Assembly: GCA_028752905.1 (NCBI GenBank)
Contig: JAQNBH010000009.1
Coordinates: 46,237,165-46,301,164, forward strand
Length of the DNA stretch: 64,000 nucleotides
Origin: Cladorhizidae sp. MBARI D1340-BT2
Lineage: Eukaryota; Porifera; Demospongiae; Poecilosclerida; Cladorhizidae
Direction of reading: 5' to 3'
The notes below the pieces were generated by a model. That model ran no database searches. It was given only the letters and a program-made list of their open reading frames with translations, and was not told where the DNA came from. Position numbers and translations under genes: made by a program. Shown here piece by piece: positions 11,014 through 22,559 of this stretch (position 1 is the first letter of the stretch; every line of letters begins with the position of its first letter).

Positions 11014-12263
11014 CATAGTCATAGATGTCTGGTTCCCATGGAATGAGTTTTGTGCCAGGTATGTCATGTAATAGTAATGATGCAAGTTCACAGTAAATGT
11101 GCCACATCGAGGTTGTCCACCAATGCATGGTCATCCTGGTGAGTAGTAGATACTGTACAAGTTGTATTAGTCTCATGACTAACTAGGTCTTGCGAGCTTC
11201 TGTTGCCTCCACAACAGACTTGTCTACTCCTCATATCCTCTTCTCTTAGACTCCGCACTGATGTTAGGTCGGCTTCTCCCTGCACAGATGTTCTGCGAGG
11301 TGATGAAGTTGTGGTGTATGTTGAAGTATTCCTCGACTGTCTGGGATTACGTTGGTATTTGGCAGCCTTATAGCAGTGATGTTTCAATACACATGCGATG
11401 TGTGTGTGTGTGTAGGTATAGGTGCAGCATGAAGCCTAAAATATATATACACGTGCTCACATCCGTTTGCAATCATGAATATAAATATAATAGTCTTCTT
11501 GAGGTACATACAGTTGACAGGTATAATAGTCTGCAAGGTGTACATACCATCAGCAGGTGTGATGATCTGCAGGTGGTACATCAGCAGGTATATATGATGA
11601 TCTTCACGTGGTATAAACTGTCAGCAAGTAAGATAGTGTGCAGGTGGTCACACTGGGTGACTGATCCCTAACAAAGCTTCATCTATTTCCCAACAGAAAT
11701 AACCACATTGATTTTCAGTCTCATGGCTATGCGCCATGAATAAGCAGGTAAAAAATAGTAGAGAAACTGGATGCCTGAGTCCTATGCAGATACATACAAT
11801 AATGATAGATATAGAATAAAATACTCACAAGATACATTATGAAACTTATTGTCATTGATATTACTTTGTTCCAGCATTGATATAACCAGCCCTCCTTTCA
11901 GTATCTATCCAGTATCGACAGAACCAGCCCTCCTTCCAGTGTCTTGACAGAACTGCTCCTTTCAGTTTTTACAGAGCCATGCCCTTCCGATATTGACAGA
12001 GCTTCCTCTAGCCACTGGTGCTAATTTCAGCTCTCGGCAATCTGGAGAAAAATATGTTCCTTACTCAGGCACTCAGGTTTTGAGGTAACCCCGCTTTAGC
12101 TCCAGTAACTTCGCTATAGTTATACCTATGAAAAATATTTTGGTACCAAACGAGTGCACAGAAAGGGACCTATCTTTTGAGCTCTATATCAAGTCCATAC
12201 CTTGAAGTTTACAGGATCTATGGAGCTATATATAAAGTGGTAACCACAAGTTTTTTTAACACA
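11014..12263. other. No recognised gene
   Basis: This is the 3' flank of RFC2. A loose repeat built on tctgcaggtggtacat/cagcaggt occurs at about 11500-11650. A second loose repeat (ccagccctcctttcagt/gacagaa) occurs at about 11885-12010. Open frames on both strands here overlap each other and show no family resemblance. Confidence 0.5.
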
Positions 12264-13150
12264 CTAGTTTTTGGTTACGGTCCCCCTGAATTCTCTAGAT
12301 GAACATTTCAAGTTGAGCAAAGCCATTAGATTTAAGCCGAGTGACGTATTCATTGACTGGAGAGTCACCCACTCATGGCAAGCGAAGTGAACCCTCATCG
12401 GGGATGGAAAACTTGATATTTCCTGCATGTATTTACGGATTATCTTTTCCATACGCATATTGTCAGGTTTTCAGGATAGCCTGTTAAAGTCGCAGTTCTT
12501 TCAGTAGAGTTTGGCAGGATCTCTCCAGCAACCTCTATGGACACTCCAGTAGGCCTTCGCATTTCTTTGATTATTGCTCCTCCTTTGTCTATATAGAAGA
12601 ACTGTGACATGTGTGGGTGTGGTTACAGTACCCCCTGAAGCATCCCATTCCAGCTCTTCAGACATAGTTGATTACCTGGCCACTATGGCATCCAGTTCAA
12701 TCTTCTTTGTAATAGCTGCAAAATCCTTAGAGATACATTCTACATCTGTACCAATCCTTCACGTATGTTTATTCTTGCAGCACTTGATTCTCTGAATGCT
12801 TTAATGGTCATTCATCCCGTTCCAATTATGCTGGCAACGTCTTTGCGGTTCATATAAAGCTTGATGCTCAGTTCTTTGTCGGACCCTGCACCTCTTTGCG
12901 CCATGTCCCTATGAAGCTTGATGCCCAGTTCTTTGTCGGACCCTGCACCGCCTTGCGCCATGTCCCTATGAAGCTTGATGCCCAATTCTTTGTCGGACCC
13001 TGCACCTCCTTGCGCCATGTCCCTATGAAGCTTGATATCCAGTTCTTTGTCGGACCCTGCAGCTCCTTGCGCCATGTCCCTATGAAGCTTGATGCCCAGT
13101 TCTTTGTCGAACCCTGCACCTCCTTGCGCCATGTCCCTGTATCCTCCCAC
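12264..13150 (-). pseudogene. KH-domain RNA-binding protein (PCBP-like) pseudogene
   Basis: On the - strand two KH domains can be read in PCBP/hnRNP-E order. KH1 (about 12845-12690) reads IKLYMNRKDVASIIGTG, then a TGA where GGA is expected, then MTIKAFRESSAARINIREGL. KH2 (about 12595-12480) reads KGGAIIKEMRRPTGVSIEVA, then GEILPNSTERTATLTG. The GXXG loop of KH1 is broken by the nonsense change, and at least two frameshifts separate the domains. The N-terminal part is expanded by five 57-bp units that duplicate the first KH1 beta strand (KELGIKLHRDMAQGG). PCBPs bind poly(C) RNA; this copy cannot make the full protein. A processed copy is possible, since no introns are evident. Confidence 0.7.
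12850..13140. repeat. 57-bp tandem repeat, about 5 copies
   Basis: The unit is ctatgaagcttgatgcccag, then ttctttgtcggaccctgcac, then ctccttgcgccatgtcc. The period is exactly 57 bp (19 codons), so all frames stay open through the array on both strands. Copies differ by only a few bases, which indicates recent expansion. Confidence 0.95.
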
Positions 13151-13279
13151 CTACTGCTCTTGACTGCCCTGCACATCAACTTGACATGGGGACATTTCTG
13201 TTTCAGAGGCAAGAAAAGGTGGGGGCAGCATTGTAGTTTGCTAGTTTTCTGTAGTATTTTTAGCTACTGAGCATGTTAA

Positions 13280-14710
13280 CCCCTTGTAAGCTGTATAGTG
13301 CATGTTAAACCAGTCACACACAAATACCAGTATCTTCATATATAATCCCAATATCCTTTGATGACTTGTAATGTTATCTTTTGTTGATGAGACCATGACC
13401 AAGAAGCCCATTTGTATTAGGACAGGCTCTTCTCAAACAGTAAAGGATATGGAACAAATTGAACTGAAGTGATCTGCAGTGATTTTGTACACTTGAGGCA
13501 CCTCAGTGGAGTGTGTGGTTGGCTATGTGTTTTATTTCTGCACACCATGGCCTCTTGACGCAAAACAAATGATACACCAAGATTCTACAAACACCAGATG
13601 CATTTTTTTTTTTACAAAAGTAAGAGTGAAGTATATTCAATGCTCACATGGATGCCACCCAAGAATGTAAATCTAGCGTTGATGACTGGCAATAAAGCAA
13701 AGCCAACGAACAAATGACAGATAATTAGTAGATGGTAAATAAATCTCAAAATCAAGGATTGTGAAATGTGAAATATCTACTTTACAGGGTGTTTAAAGTT
13801 AAAGAATGTCAATTTTGGTTCTTAAGCAGATTAGTAAAAAGGAGGGAATGTATATATAGGCATAGACACGGAATATATAGAGGAATAGAAAATGTGATGG
13901 TAGAGGAATATATATTATTGTAGGGGATAGAAGAATAAAACTGAAGGCTAGAGGTATAGAAATTAGAAGGTAAAAGAACACGTGCACACAAATTTTAGCT
14001 CAGAATATCAAAATCAAAATTGCTCACAAGTTTTCCACAATCCAGTGTGCTAGTGAGAATGTGCAAACAAATTTTGGCTCACACACACACAAAAAAATTG
14101 CGCCATACTCCAGTTGGTTATAGCCACTCGCTACTCGAGTTAGTTGGAACACGTGAGAATGCACACACAAATGTTGGCTCATAAAATCTTTTTAAAAATG
14201 CACAATTTGACTAATGTACTATAATATAGTTATACTAGAGTAGTTGCACAAACTGTTGCTGTCAAAAACTTAGTACATTTTTTATGAAAAGTGGTATATA
14301 GTTTGTATATATATATATATGTGGCTTTGTATCCACCTGAGGTATTGCGGTAGGTTGTTTATCTGGTGGTGAAACATCCTGTGAGCGGAGTTACGTCAAA
14401 ATATTCATTGGGGCACTGTTTGCTCAGAAACCGCACATGCAGGAGGGCCAAGCTTTTGTACACACATTAGTGTGCTGCTCATGTGGTGCAGTAAGACAGG
14501 ATTGGCACAGCAGTGTGTTTGCAGTGAAACTATACATAATATATATACACACCACGCAGACAAGAGTACCAAGGAAGGGAGTGTTAGATGTAGCTAGGCT
14601 ACCAAAATAACCTCTTCCGAATCTCGGTGCACCCGGCCCAAGCAGATAGAGTCAGGTACGGGTCTTCATTAACCAGTCCTGAGGGGCGGGATTGGATTGC
14701 CTAGCAACCA
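13280..14710. other. No recognised gene
   Basis: This AT-rich sequence has short poly-T, TA and CA runs. A phrase acaaattttggctca recurs near 13990, 14068 and 14168. I see no coding or RNA feature. Confidence 0.5.
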
Positions 14711-14711
14711 C

Positions 14712-14886
14712 TTGGGAATGTGGTCCAGAGCTTTGACAAAAGTGGGAGGAGTCGATTAGGTGCAGCATGCTCTGCAAAGAGTAGAGTGATGGTCCTTGGG
14801 AATGAGGTGAGGCCAAATGGCTTTGACAGAAGTGGGAAGAGTCAATTAGGTGCAGCCAGATGTGCATGCTCCGCAAAGGTTGTCCT
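14712..14886. repeat. Tandem duplication, about 85-90 bp unit
   Basis: Two copies start with ttgggaatg at 14712 and 14796. They share gctttgaca[ag]aagtggga, then agagtc[ga]attaggtgcag and ctctgcaaag/ctccgcaaag. The open frames crossing it on both strands arise from the duplication. Confidence 0.8.
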
Positions 14887-15376
14887 AATGTCCGTCTATA
14901 TATATTTGGCTACTGTGCACCTGGGAAAAAACTGTCTAGAAGAGGAGCACCGGTGACCAGTAAATGCAAATATTATCAGGAGAGATTCTGAAAATAATTT
15001 TGAGTCGAGTTATTCAGTAGAATCAAAGGTCACATCAGGCCGACTTTCGTTGTGCACGGATTTCTCAAATAACCAAATTGTCATGCATGCTTAATTGTTT
15101 TAAAGTACACTTCTACCTGTATGTTTCGTAGTTAAGCAAACATGCCACAGGAAGTAGGTCGAGACTCACATGATGGGGACTGATAATTAAAGTTAGAATG
15201 TGCACTATGAATGAGCAATTCTTGTGAAAAATGAGCTATGGTAAGTTTGGAAATAGTAATGTAAATTGTCTATTGTGCTTATGCAATGCATTATGGAGGG
15301 GGTGGTGAACTTTCATTGCATACATTTTAGCTTATGGCACTACTTTTGTCATGAATGTAATTTCAAGAGTTATATA

Positions 15377-15567
15377 TGCAGTGGCTTTGTATGTGAGAAC
15401 TGGTACAAATATGCGTCATATAATTGCCAACTGAACATACATAAAAATGGTAGCATATTTATATCAAGTAATGTACACAGGAAGTTTCAGTCTGAGCATG
15501 CTCAATAAAGAACAGGAAAGAGTAAGTAATCAATAATAATACCACAATTATAATCAAATATACCACA
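15377..15567 (-). repeat. gypsy-2 3' LTR
   Basis: It begins TGCAGTGGCTTTGTATG and ends TATACCACA. It aligns with the 5' LTR at 25064-25202 (TGTAGTTGGCTATG...) over CAACTGAACATA, GTACACAGGAAGTT and AATATACCACA. It is about 50 bp longer, so the two LTRs have diverged by indels as well as substitutions. Confidence 0.7.
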
Positions 15568-15616
15568 CCCCTCCCCACTGATGCAAAGGTCCACACATGA
15601 CCCAGTTAGTTGTATA

Positions 15617-15798
15617 TGTAGTATCTTGACTATCTAACGATCTTAGTTAACACTAACATGATAGGGTTCTTGAGTAAGATAAACTATTTCATATTCGAAT
15701 CGATGCACAGCAAGATAATACATACAATGCACACACGTGCACCACCACAGGGGCGGGCCTAGCTGGCCAAACACAATAATCAATACATACTATATACA
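15617..15798 (-). repeat. gypsy-1 3' LTR
   Basis: It matches the 5' LTR at 21232-21412 along its whole length with only a few substitutions and small indels (for example gggcgggcctagc against gggcgggtgcctagc). It is flanked by GTATA at 15612-15616. Confidence 0.92.
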
Positions 15799-16036
15799 TT
15801 CCTCACCACTTAATATGAGAATATGAATGTCCATAAAAGTTAAGTTCCAGAACGATAATAGTCCGGTGCAGAACGGTATCTAGTTTGGTACTGTTTAGTA
15901 ACCGGTGTTACTGATGAATGATCTGTAGAAACGATTTGGTCTGACTCGAGAGCTATTGAGGATATTTCAGTTCCTGCTGAATCCGTGGGTAGTGTACCAG
16001 AAACAGGTTCATCTGGTTCAACTTACAGCTTTAGCA

Positions 16037-17333
16037 AGCCCGTAGCCAGGGGGGGTTCTCAGGGTTCTCGAGAACCCCCCCACTGGCTGTGAGGTCCACC
16101 CTTTCAGTTGGGTCCACCCTTTTAATTGGGTCCACATTTCCAATTGGGTCCACGCTGAGCGTCATAGTGCATATCAGCATTTTTATCAGTCATTTGTATT
16201 CATTGTTGATGCCCTAGAAGTTATAGGCCATGGCAAACATGTTGCTGAACATGGTGGCCTTTACAGTGATTGGGACACAGGTAATAGAAGTCAAGCCCAG
16301 CAAATCCTTGCTAGTATCACCAAATTTGATTTCATTGTAGTTTTCTTAGTGGTTTATCAGTACCTTTCCCACCTGTCAGGCATATAACTGTTCAACTACA
16401 GAGCAGAATACTAGATATCATTGAAGCTTATCACATGATTTTAAGCAAGTGTACAAAGAAGAGCGTGCCAAAGTGGAAGAAAACTTTCAGAAAATATATG
16501 ACCAGGCTATCTTGATGGCTGATAAGGTGGGCACCACCCCGAGTAAGCCAAGGATAGCAAGCAGACAGCAGCACCGTGGTAATGCACCAGCAGAATCAGT
16601 ATTTGATTACTTCAAGAGTAATCTTGCTATTCCATTCCTTGACCATATCTGCACTAGCTTAAATGAAAGGTTCTCATCATTGTCAGCAACTGCTTCATCT
16701 CTTCTGGTACTTGTACCATCTCTGATTACCACAAGATCATTTGATATCAGCACGGTTGTTGAAACTGATCACCAGGAATTGCCATCACCAGAACTAATAG
16801 AAACTGAACTCACTCGCTGGAAATCAAGATATGCAAATGTACCCTTTCACAAAAGAGAATCCACACCATCTAGTGCCTTGAAATTGTGATGCAACATTTT
16901 TTCCAAACATTCATGTTCTCTTGCAAATCGCATGCACTCTGCCAGTAACATCTTGTGAATGCGAATAAGTGGCAGTACACTTAAACGTCTCAACAATTAC
17001 CTAAGAGCATCTATGAACCAAGAACGCCTGACATCTCTAGCACTCTTACATGTACATTATGACACAACAATTAATCTGGATGAAGTTGTTGAAATATTTG
17101 GACACTTACACCCAAGGAGAATGGAACTTGAAACTCTTATTAAATAGTTTTTAATCTCTAGTTAATAAATAGTGATTTAATATTATGTTTAGAATGCTTA
17201 TTTTGTTTCCGATATTTGCACAGGAGAGAGCACATTCCCCTACCACACCTTCCCTCTTGGGTCGCTTCGAGACCCAAAAGGTCCCAATATTTACCAACAG
17301 AACCCCCCCACTCATTTTTCTGGCTACGGGCCT
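16037..17333 (+). mobile_element. hAT-type DNA transposon remnant inserted in gypsy-1
   Basis: The ends are inverted repeats: gcccgtagccagggggggtt on the left and, on the right, a C-rich run followed by tttttctggctacgggc. The flanks ctttagca and gtttagag agree at 5 of 8 positions, compatible with a decayed 8-bp target duplication. The interior encodes hAT transposase remnants on the + strand. The gypsy-1 integrase reading runs into its right end, which shows it inserted into gypsy-1. Confidence 0.75.
16180..17147 (+). pseudogene. hAT transposase (P52rIPK/THAP-ZMYM-like type), C-terminal remnant
   Basis: Successive blocks match the C-terminal half of hAT transposases. ALEVIGHG and RSQAQQILASITKFDFIV are at about 16215-16340. 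VFDYFKSNLAIPFLDHICTS with LNERFSSLSA lies in the open frame 16449-16889. ATFFPNIHVLLQIACTLPVT with SCECE is at 16893-16958. LNNYLRASMNQERLTSLALL with DEVVEIFGHLHPRRM is in 16959-17147. The last part is the hAT dimerisation domain. A frameshift or stop separates each block. This C-terminus style (NIH.LL.I.CTLPVT.CECERS) is shared with the animal P52rIPK/ZMYM-like hAT group. Confidence 0.8.
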
Positions 17334-18440
17334 GTTTAGAGTTAAAAGGTTCCCAATGAATATTATTGTTTCCTGGGCAATGCTGTCTACCCGAGATAAA
17401 TTATTGTTAGCTGACTTAAACAATGGTGGATCATCATTGCTTTGAGTGGATTGGGTACTTTCACGAATGACTCTGTCTTTCAAATGATCAACGTGCCTTC
17501 TCCATAGTTGATGATCTGTTGTTTCCACAAGGAAAGACAAGGGTCCTAACCTTTCTACCACAGTTGCTGGTGTCCAGTTAGCTCCTGGAAGGAGATTTTT
17601 CACCATGACACTTTGTCCTATTGAAAACTGGCGTGTGCGAGAATGCTGATCGTGTCCAGCCTTTTGCTGAAACTGCTTCTCCATCACCCGCGATTTAACA
17701 TCAGGTAGAAGAAGATCAAATCTCGTATGCATCTCCCTCTTTAAAAACAATGAACTTGGTGATACTCCAGTAGTCGAGTGTGGAGAACTGCGGTAAGTGA
17801 ATAATAAGTTACACAACCTGTGTGTGAGTGGTAGGCCTGCATTCACACTGGCTTTCAGTCCTTGTTTCATTGTCTGCACAAACCTTTCGGCAAGTCCATT
17901 TGTGGAAGGATGATATGGAGCACTTGTGATGTGTTTGACTCCATTCATCTTCATAAATACAGCAAAATCCTCTGAATTGAATTGGGGTCCGTTGTCGGAA
18001 ACAATCTGTTCAGGAATGCCATTCCTTGAAAACATGACACGTAATACGTCGATGGTTTTCTTCACCGTGGTACTTTGCATTACAAAGACTTCTGGCCATT
18101 TTGAATGTGCATCCACGGCAATCAAAAACATTGCTCCTTGAAATGGCCCAGCGAAATCGATGTGAAAACGCTGAAAAACTTTTGAGGGCCAAATCCATGG
18201 ATGTAAAATGGTGCAACAGCAGGTGAGTTCTTCACTGCTTGACAGTCCAGACAGCTTTTGGCGAACGACTCAATATTTCTGTCTAGTCCTGGCCACCACA
18301 TGTAACTTCGTGCAACGCCCTTCATCTTACAAATTCCAGGATGATCATAATGCAACTCATTCAGCAGCTTCTCTCTCAAATTCTCTGGAATAATCACTCT
18401 TGAACCCCACAGCACACATCCACCTTCCAAGGTCAACTCT
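17334..18440 (-). pseudogene. gypsy-1 integrase region
   Basis: The zinc-binding segment (LHYDHPGICKMKGVARSYMW then CLDCQAVK) is at about 18370-18230. The core follows, with HIDFAGP at about 18150, VSDNGPQFNSEDF at about 17990 and a glutamate in NGLAERFVQTMKQ at about 17880. These keep the D, D and E of the catalytic triad. A one-base frameshift near 18205 separates zinc finger and core. The C-terminal chromatin-facing part (VMVKNLLPGANWTPATVVER) is at about 17600. The open frame then continues into hAT sequence, so its last 60 or so codons are not integrase. Confidence 0.85.
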
Positions 18441-18579
18441 TCCTTCCTTGAATGGAATGGTTTCAAGCTGTCGTCAACTTGACTTGGCCAACCCTTGAGA
18501 GTGTAGCGATACACTTGACTGAGTGTCTTATCAGTGCGTGTAGCAGTGGCTAGTCGCGTTGCTGTGACGGGTAAACTTC

Positions 18580-19404
18580 TCAACTGATTAATGTTGAAAA
18601 AGTGCAGATCGGCTGGTGTGTGTTCCTCGGTACTTGTGACATTAACTGGCAATCTTGAGAGAGCGTCGGCATTTGAATGTTCAGTTGTACGACGAAATAT
18701 GATGTCGTAAGTGTATGCTGACAACTTGACAGCCCAACGCTGAAGGTGAGCTGCAGCCGTTGGAGGAACACCTTGTTTTGGTCCCAAAATCGTTGTCAGT
18801 GGCTTGTGATCTGTTATCAATGTGAATTTCCGTCCATATAAATATGAATGAAACTTGGTTATTCCATAGATCAGTGACAATGCCTCCTTTTCAATTTGTG
18901 CGTAGTTACGCTCACTAGGTAGCAGAGTCCTGGAAGCAAATGCTATTGGTCGTTCGGTACCATCCTTCATAACGTGCGATGGCTCCCACTTCGTAGGCTG
19001 ATGCATCACCAGCCAGTCTGATAGGAAGGTTTGCATTGTAATGAACGAGCACATTTGGTGATAGCCTTCGCAGATTTAAAAGCCAGATCACATTGCTTTG
19101 ACCATCTCCAGGGAGAGTCATGCCATAACAGTGCATTCAACGGGTATATAAGGGATGACAGATTCGGAATGAAGTGTCCGTAATAATTCAATAACCCGAG
19201 AAAAGATCTCAATTCTTACAAGTTCCTTGGAACAGGGGCATCAGTAATTGCTTTAATTTTACTGTCGGTAGCATGGAGACCATCTGCATCAATGCGATGT
19301 CCAAGGTATTGAACACTTGGTTTCATAAAAGCACACTTGCTCTTCTTCACCCGAATACCGTGCTCCCTGAGTCGCTGTAAAACCTTCTTTAGGTTCAGGT
19401 AGTG
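18580..19404 (-). pseudogene. gypsy-1 RT connection and RNase H
   Basis: ELRSFLGLLNYYGHFIPNLS at about 19215-19155 is the RT thumb/connection. It is followed by RLAGDASAYEVGA (about 19030), FASRTLLPSERNYAQIEKEA (about 18930-18880), TLITDHKPL (about 18815) and NADALSRLP (about 18650), typical of gypsy RNase H. Frameshifts near 19070 and 18960 and a stop just before ELRSFLG break it. Confidence 0.85.
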
Positions 19405-20067
19405 CTAATCTTTAGTCTTTCCTGTGATCAAAATGTCATCCAAGTAACAAATAACACCTTCCATGCCTTGCAGAATTGTATCCATTGTCATTTGGAATAC
19501 TGCTGGCGCAGAGGCTACTCCAAATGGCATACGCTTGTACCTGTAGAGTCCTCTGTGGGTGTTGATAGTCAGGAATTTCCGTGACTCCTCTTCCATGATG
19601 AGTTGATTGTAGGCATGTGAGAGATCTAATGTTGAGAAATATTTTCCTCCAGCCAATGTGGCGAACAAATCCTCAGGACGAGGCAGAGGGTATTGAGTAA
19701 TATCAAGGACAGGGTTAACCGTTACCTTGAAATCTCCACAAATGCGGACACTCCCATCCTTCTTAGGCACAGCCACAATGGGTGTTGCCCACTCACTGAA
19801 GTTGACTCTCTCCAGTACCCCTGCTCTCTCCAGCCTATCCAATTCATTGTCAACTACAGACTTCATGGCGTACGGCACAGATCTGGGACGGAAAAAACAT
19901 GGCACAGCTGTAGGTGGTACTGAAAGCTTTGCCTTAAATGGTTTAATCGTTCCCAGTTCATCTGTAAATAGCTCATTAAATTCCTGTATCAGACCTGTGA
20001 AAGAATCTTCCTGTGATATATAGCACATTCTTGATGCTATTCCAATCGAGTTAAATAGTGAAGCCAA
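19405..20067 (-). pseudogene. gypsy-1 reverse transcriptase
   Basis: This frame is open for 220 codons. The finger and palm motifs are VPKKDGSVRICGDFKVTVNP, FSTLDLSHAYNQL and FGVASAPAVFQ, with the catalytic YLDD box in GVICYLDDILITG. A stop follows directly (TKD then stop at 19405), so RT is cut from its RNase H. The motif set is Ty3/gypsy (Metaviridae-type). Confidence 0.9.
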
Positions 20068-20725
20068 TTTCTTCCCAGTAGGGTTGGTCCACTCCCTTCA
20101 ACGATCACTAGAACAAGTTCCTGTGGCTGCTGTTTCTGATAACTGACTTCGATCAGAGCTTCACCCAGGATCCTCATAGGCTCACCAGTATAGGTCTTTA
20201 ACAATACCTCTGACTTCTGGATCTGTTTGCCTGGAAACAACCTTCCAAATGAAACAACCTTCCAAATGTATCCTTTGACATGATGGAAACAGTGGCTCCT
20301 GTGTCCAACTCTAACTCGACTAGTTTTCCACTCAGCTCCATTTCCACTATAATTGGTTGTTGCGATGGGGTAGTAACAACAGGGAATATAGGTAACTCAT
20401 TTGGTTCTTGGCTACTGTCGGTTGATTCTGTACCCATCCATCTGGTTCCACCTGAAAGTTTCTTTCTTAGCTGTGGTAACCGGAAATTGTGGTGGTTTTG
20501 GGGTGTAGCTTGCTTTGGACCTACACACTGTAGCAATGTGGCCAGTCTTACCACATTTGTGGCACTTAGGCTTCTCTGAATTTGCAACTTTGCTTGCGAC
20601 CACAATGGTAACAACACTTTTTGTTTACAGTAGCAAAAATCTGACCATCGAGGGCTGTACTTTTGAAAATGATCTGTTCGATCAGATCCTTTCAATTCTC
20701 TAGCATTTTTATCAGCTGATTCCAT
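20037..20725 (-). pseudogene. gypsy-1 zinc knuckle and aspartic protease
   Basis: The CCHC knuckle CHKCGKTGHIATVC (about 20570-20530) is followed by the retropepsin active site VELELDTGATVSIMS (about 20320-20270). A further conserved block, GPTLLGRNWL (about 20080), lies in a second frame. At least two frameshifts separate the knuckle, protease core and protease tail. Confidence 0.85.
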
Positions 20726-20746
20726 TCCTTGAGCTATTATCTGTGC

Positions 20747-21211
20747 TCACGCAAAGGTAAGGCCATCTTCCCCCAGGAGTCGCTTCTGGGTTGCCTCATT
20801 CCGTATTCCACACACAAAACGATCTCTTAGAGCTTGATCAAGGAAATCTCGAAATTCACATCTGATGCTCATACGACGAAGATCAGCTACGAAGTCTGCA
20901 ACTGATTCATTTGCCTTCAGGCACCGTTTGTAGAAGTGAAACCTCTCACCGATTATCAAAGGCTTAGGGTCAAAGTGTCCCTTCAAGGCCTCTAACAGTT
21001 GAACAAAAGTTTTATCTTTAGGCAGCGTGGGGGCAAGTAGGCTCCTAAGGACGCCATACGCTTTTGCTCCTATCACAGTAAGCAAAACTGCGACTTCCTT
21101 TCCTTCGTCAACTCCGTTGGCTTCGAAATAAAGTTGGAGTCGCTCGAGGTAAGTATCAATATTTTCGCCCTGGGGATCGAACTCTTGCAATCGTCCCAAG
21201 GTTGCTGCCAT
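20747..21211 (-). pseudogene. gypsy-1 gag (capsid) fragment
   Basis: This frame of 154 codons starts MAATLGRLQEFDPQGENIDT just inside the 5' LTR and primer site. It contains YLERLQLYFEANG, LLTVIGAKAYGVLRSLLAP and FHFYKRCLKANESVADFVAD, typical of gypsy retrotransposon gag. It ends at a stop before the zinc knuckle frame. Gypsy-2 gag at 24616-25052 is its diverged counterpart. Confidence 0.85.
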
Positions 21212-21231
21212 AATCCCTCGCTCGTCGCCAA

Positions 21232-21412
21232 TGTAGTGTCTTGACTATCTAACGATCTTAGTTAACACTAACATGATAGGGTTCTTGAGTAAGATAAACT
21301 ATTTCATATTCGAATCAATGCACAGCAAGATAATACATACAATGCACACACGTGCACCACCACAGGGGCGGGTGCCTAGCTGGCCAAACACAATAATCAA
21401 TAACATACTACA
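21232..21412 (-). repeat. gypsy-1 5' LTR
   Basis: It begins TGTAGTGTCTTGACTATC, ends in CA at 21411-21412, and is followed by the target duplication GTATA. See 15617-15798 for the partner LTR. Confidence 0.92.
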
Positions 21413-21417
21413 GTATA

Positions 21418-22500
21418 TAGCAATCAGGGGGTTTCCTGTTACAAACTGGGTAACTGCACTTCTGGTGTTGGAGGAATTCTGGTTACTTCCAATGGTAATG
21501 ATTGACATACTCCCACTGGATCAGGAGGTGTGACTTCAGCCAATGGTGTGGGAATCACAGGATGAGGAATCCATAGTAGGTGGGAAAGGTACTGATAGTT
21601 CGCTTAACTCTGAAGACATGGGTGTGTGTTTTGGTACCTCTGTTTCCAAACTCTTGTCTAGAACTCGGCTCTCTCAAATGATCAATGTGTCTTTTCCATA
21701 GGAGTCTCTCTGCAGTCTTGACACCAATTCCAGCAACTACTGCAGGTACCCAGTCTGATCCAGGAAGTAGTGAGAGCCATCACACTCAGACCACAAAGAA
21801 TCTCTGTCATGAGCTCTCTTATCATCTTTTGGTGAGCTTATATAGTAAAGACTTTTGGATTCTTGATCCGGATGGAGTAAATCGAGTCTAATCGTGATTT
21901 GATGAATAAGGAAAAGCGAGGAAGGTGAAACTCCTGTTGTGGCATGAGAGAGAGGCCATTGTTCACACTAGCTTGAAGAGTTCATTTGAATGAGCATTAG
22001 GCCAACCCGTTTGATGATGGGTGGTACAGAGCACTGCATTGTTCTTAATCCCATTTGAATTGGTGAACATGGCGAAATCCTGGAAACAAACTGTGGTCCA
22101 TTGATCAGTTACCACTTGTTCTGGTTGATCAAAAGCTGAGAAGATGTTCCCGAGTATCTTGATAGTCTTCACAGAAGTCATCTCTTTCATGATGTGTAGC
22201 TCCGTCTTTTAATGAATGACCATCAACAGCCCTGAAAAAGGTCTGCAAAATCAAGATGCACCACTTCCAGGGCTTAGCTGGCCATACACATGGCTGCAAA
22301 GGCGACACCATGCTTCACAGCCTGACAGGATTGACAGCTTTTAGCCTGCTGCTCGATGACTATGTCAAGCCCTGGCCACCATATGTAACTCCTTGTTACA
22401 GCCTTCATCTTGGTGATGCCTGAATGGTCCCAATGTAATGGTTTCTCCTGCAGCTTCCGTGGACTACAGCACAATTCCCCACAGTAAACATCCTCCTTAC
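21418..22500 (-). pseudogene. gypsy-2 integrase region
   Basis: The zinc-binding block with HSGITKMKAVTRSYIWWPGL and CQSCQAVKH is at about 22450-22310. Core fragments are at 22260-21960 (VDGHS, then EQVVTDQWTTVCFQDFAMF, where the expected D-N-G has been lost). A C-terminal DNA-binding block lies at about 21780-21680. It parallels gypsy-1 integrase with many stops and frameshifts, and ends where gypsy-1 is inserted. Confidence 0.75.
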
Positions 22501-22559
22501 TGTTACCTCTTGCCTCCTAACCTAATAGGAACGTAGCTGAGGCTGTGGTGGTTACCTTG

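Larger units (their letters stand above)
15617..21412 (-). mobile_element. Ty3/gypsy LTR retrotransposon (gypsy-1), nested in gypsy-2
   Basis: The LTRs are 15617-15798 (182 bp) and 21232-21412 (181 bp). They start TGTAGT[AG]TCTTGACTATC, end in CA, and are close to identical. The target duplication is GTATA (15612-15616 and 21413-21417). Inside the 5' LTR (right side) the - strand reads TTGGCGACGAGCGAGGG, a gypsy-type primer binding site. Gag, zinc knuckle plus protease, RT, RNase H and integrase follow in order on the - strand. In-frame stops and several frameshifts make it inactive. A hAT element interrupts it near the integrase end. Confidence 0.92.

Noticed and set aside
11088..11671. Open frames on both strands downstream of RFC2
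   Set aside because: They overlap, are short, and derive partly from GT/CA-rich repeats. No domain is seen.
12868..13270. Alternative repeat frames on both strands over the 57-bp array
   Set aside because: The 57-bp period keeps all frames open. Only the - strand frame reading into KH1 has family support.
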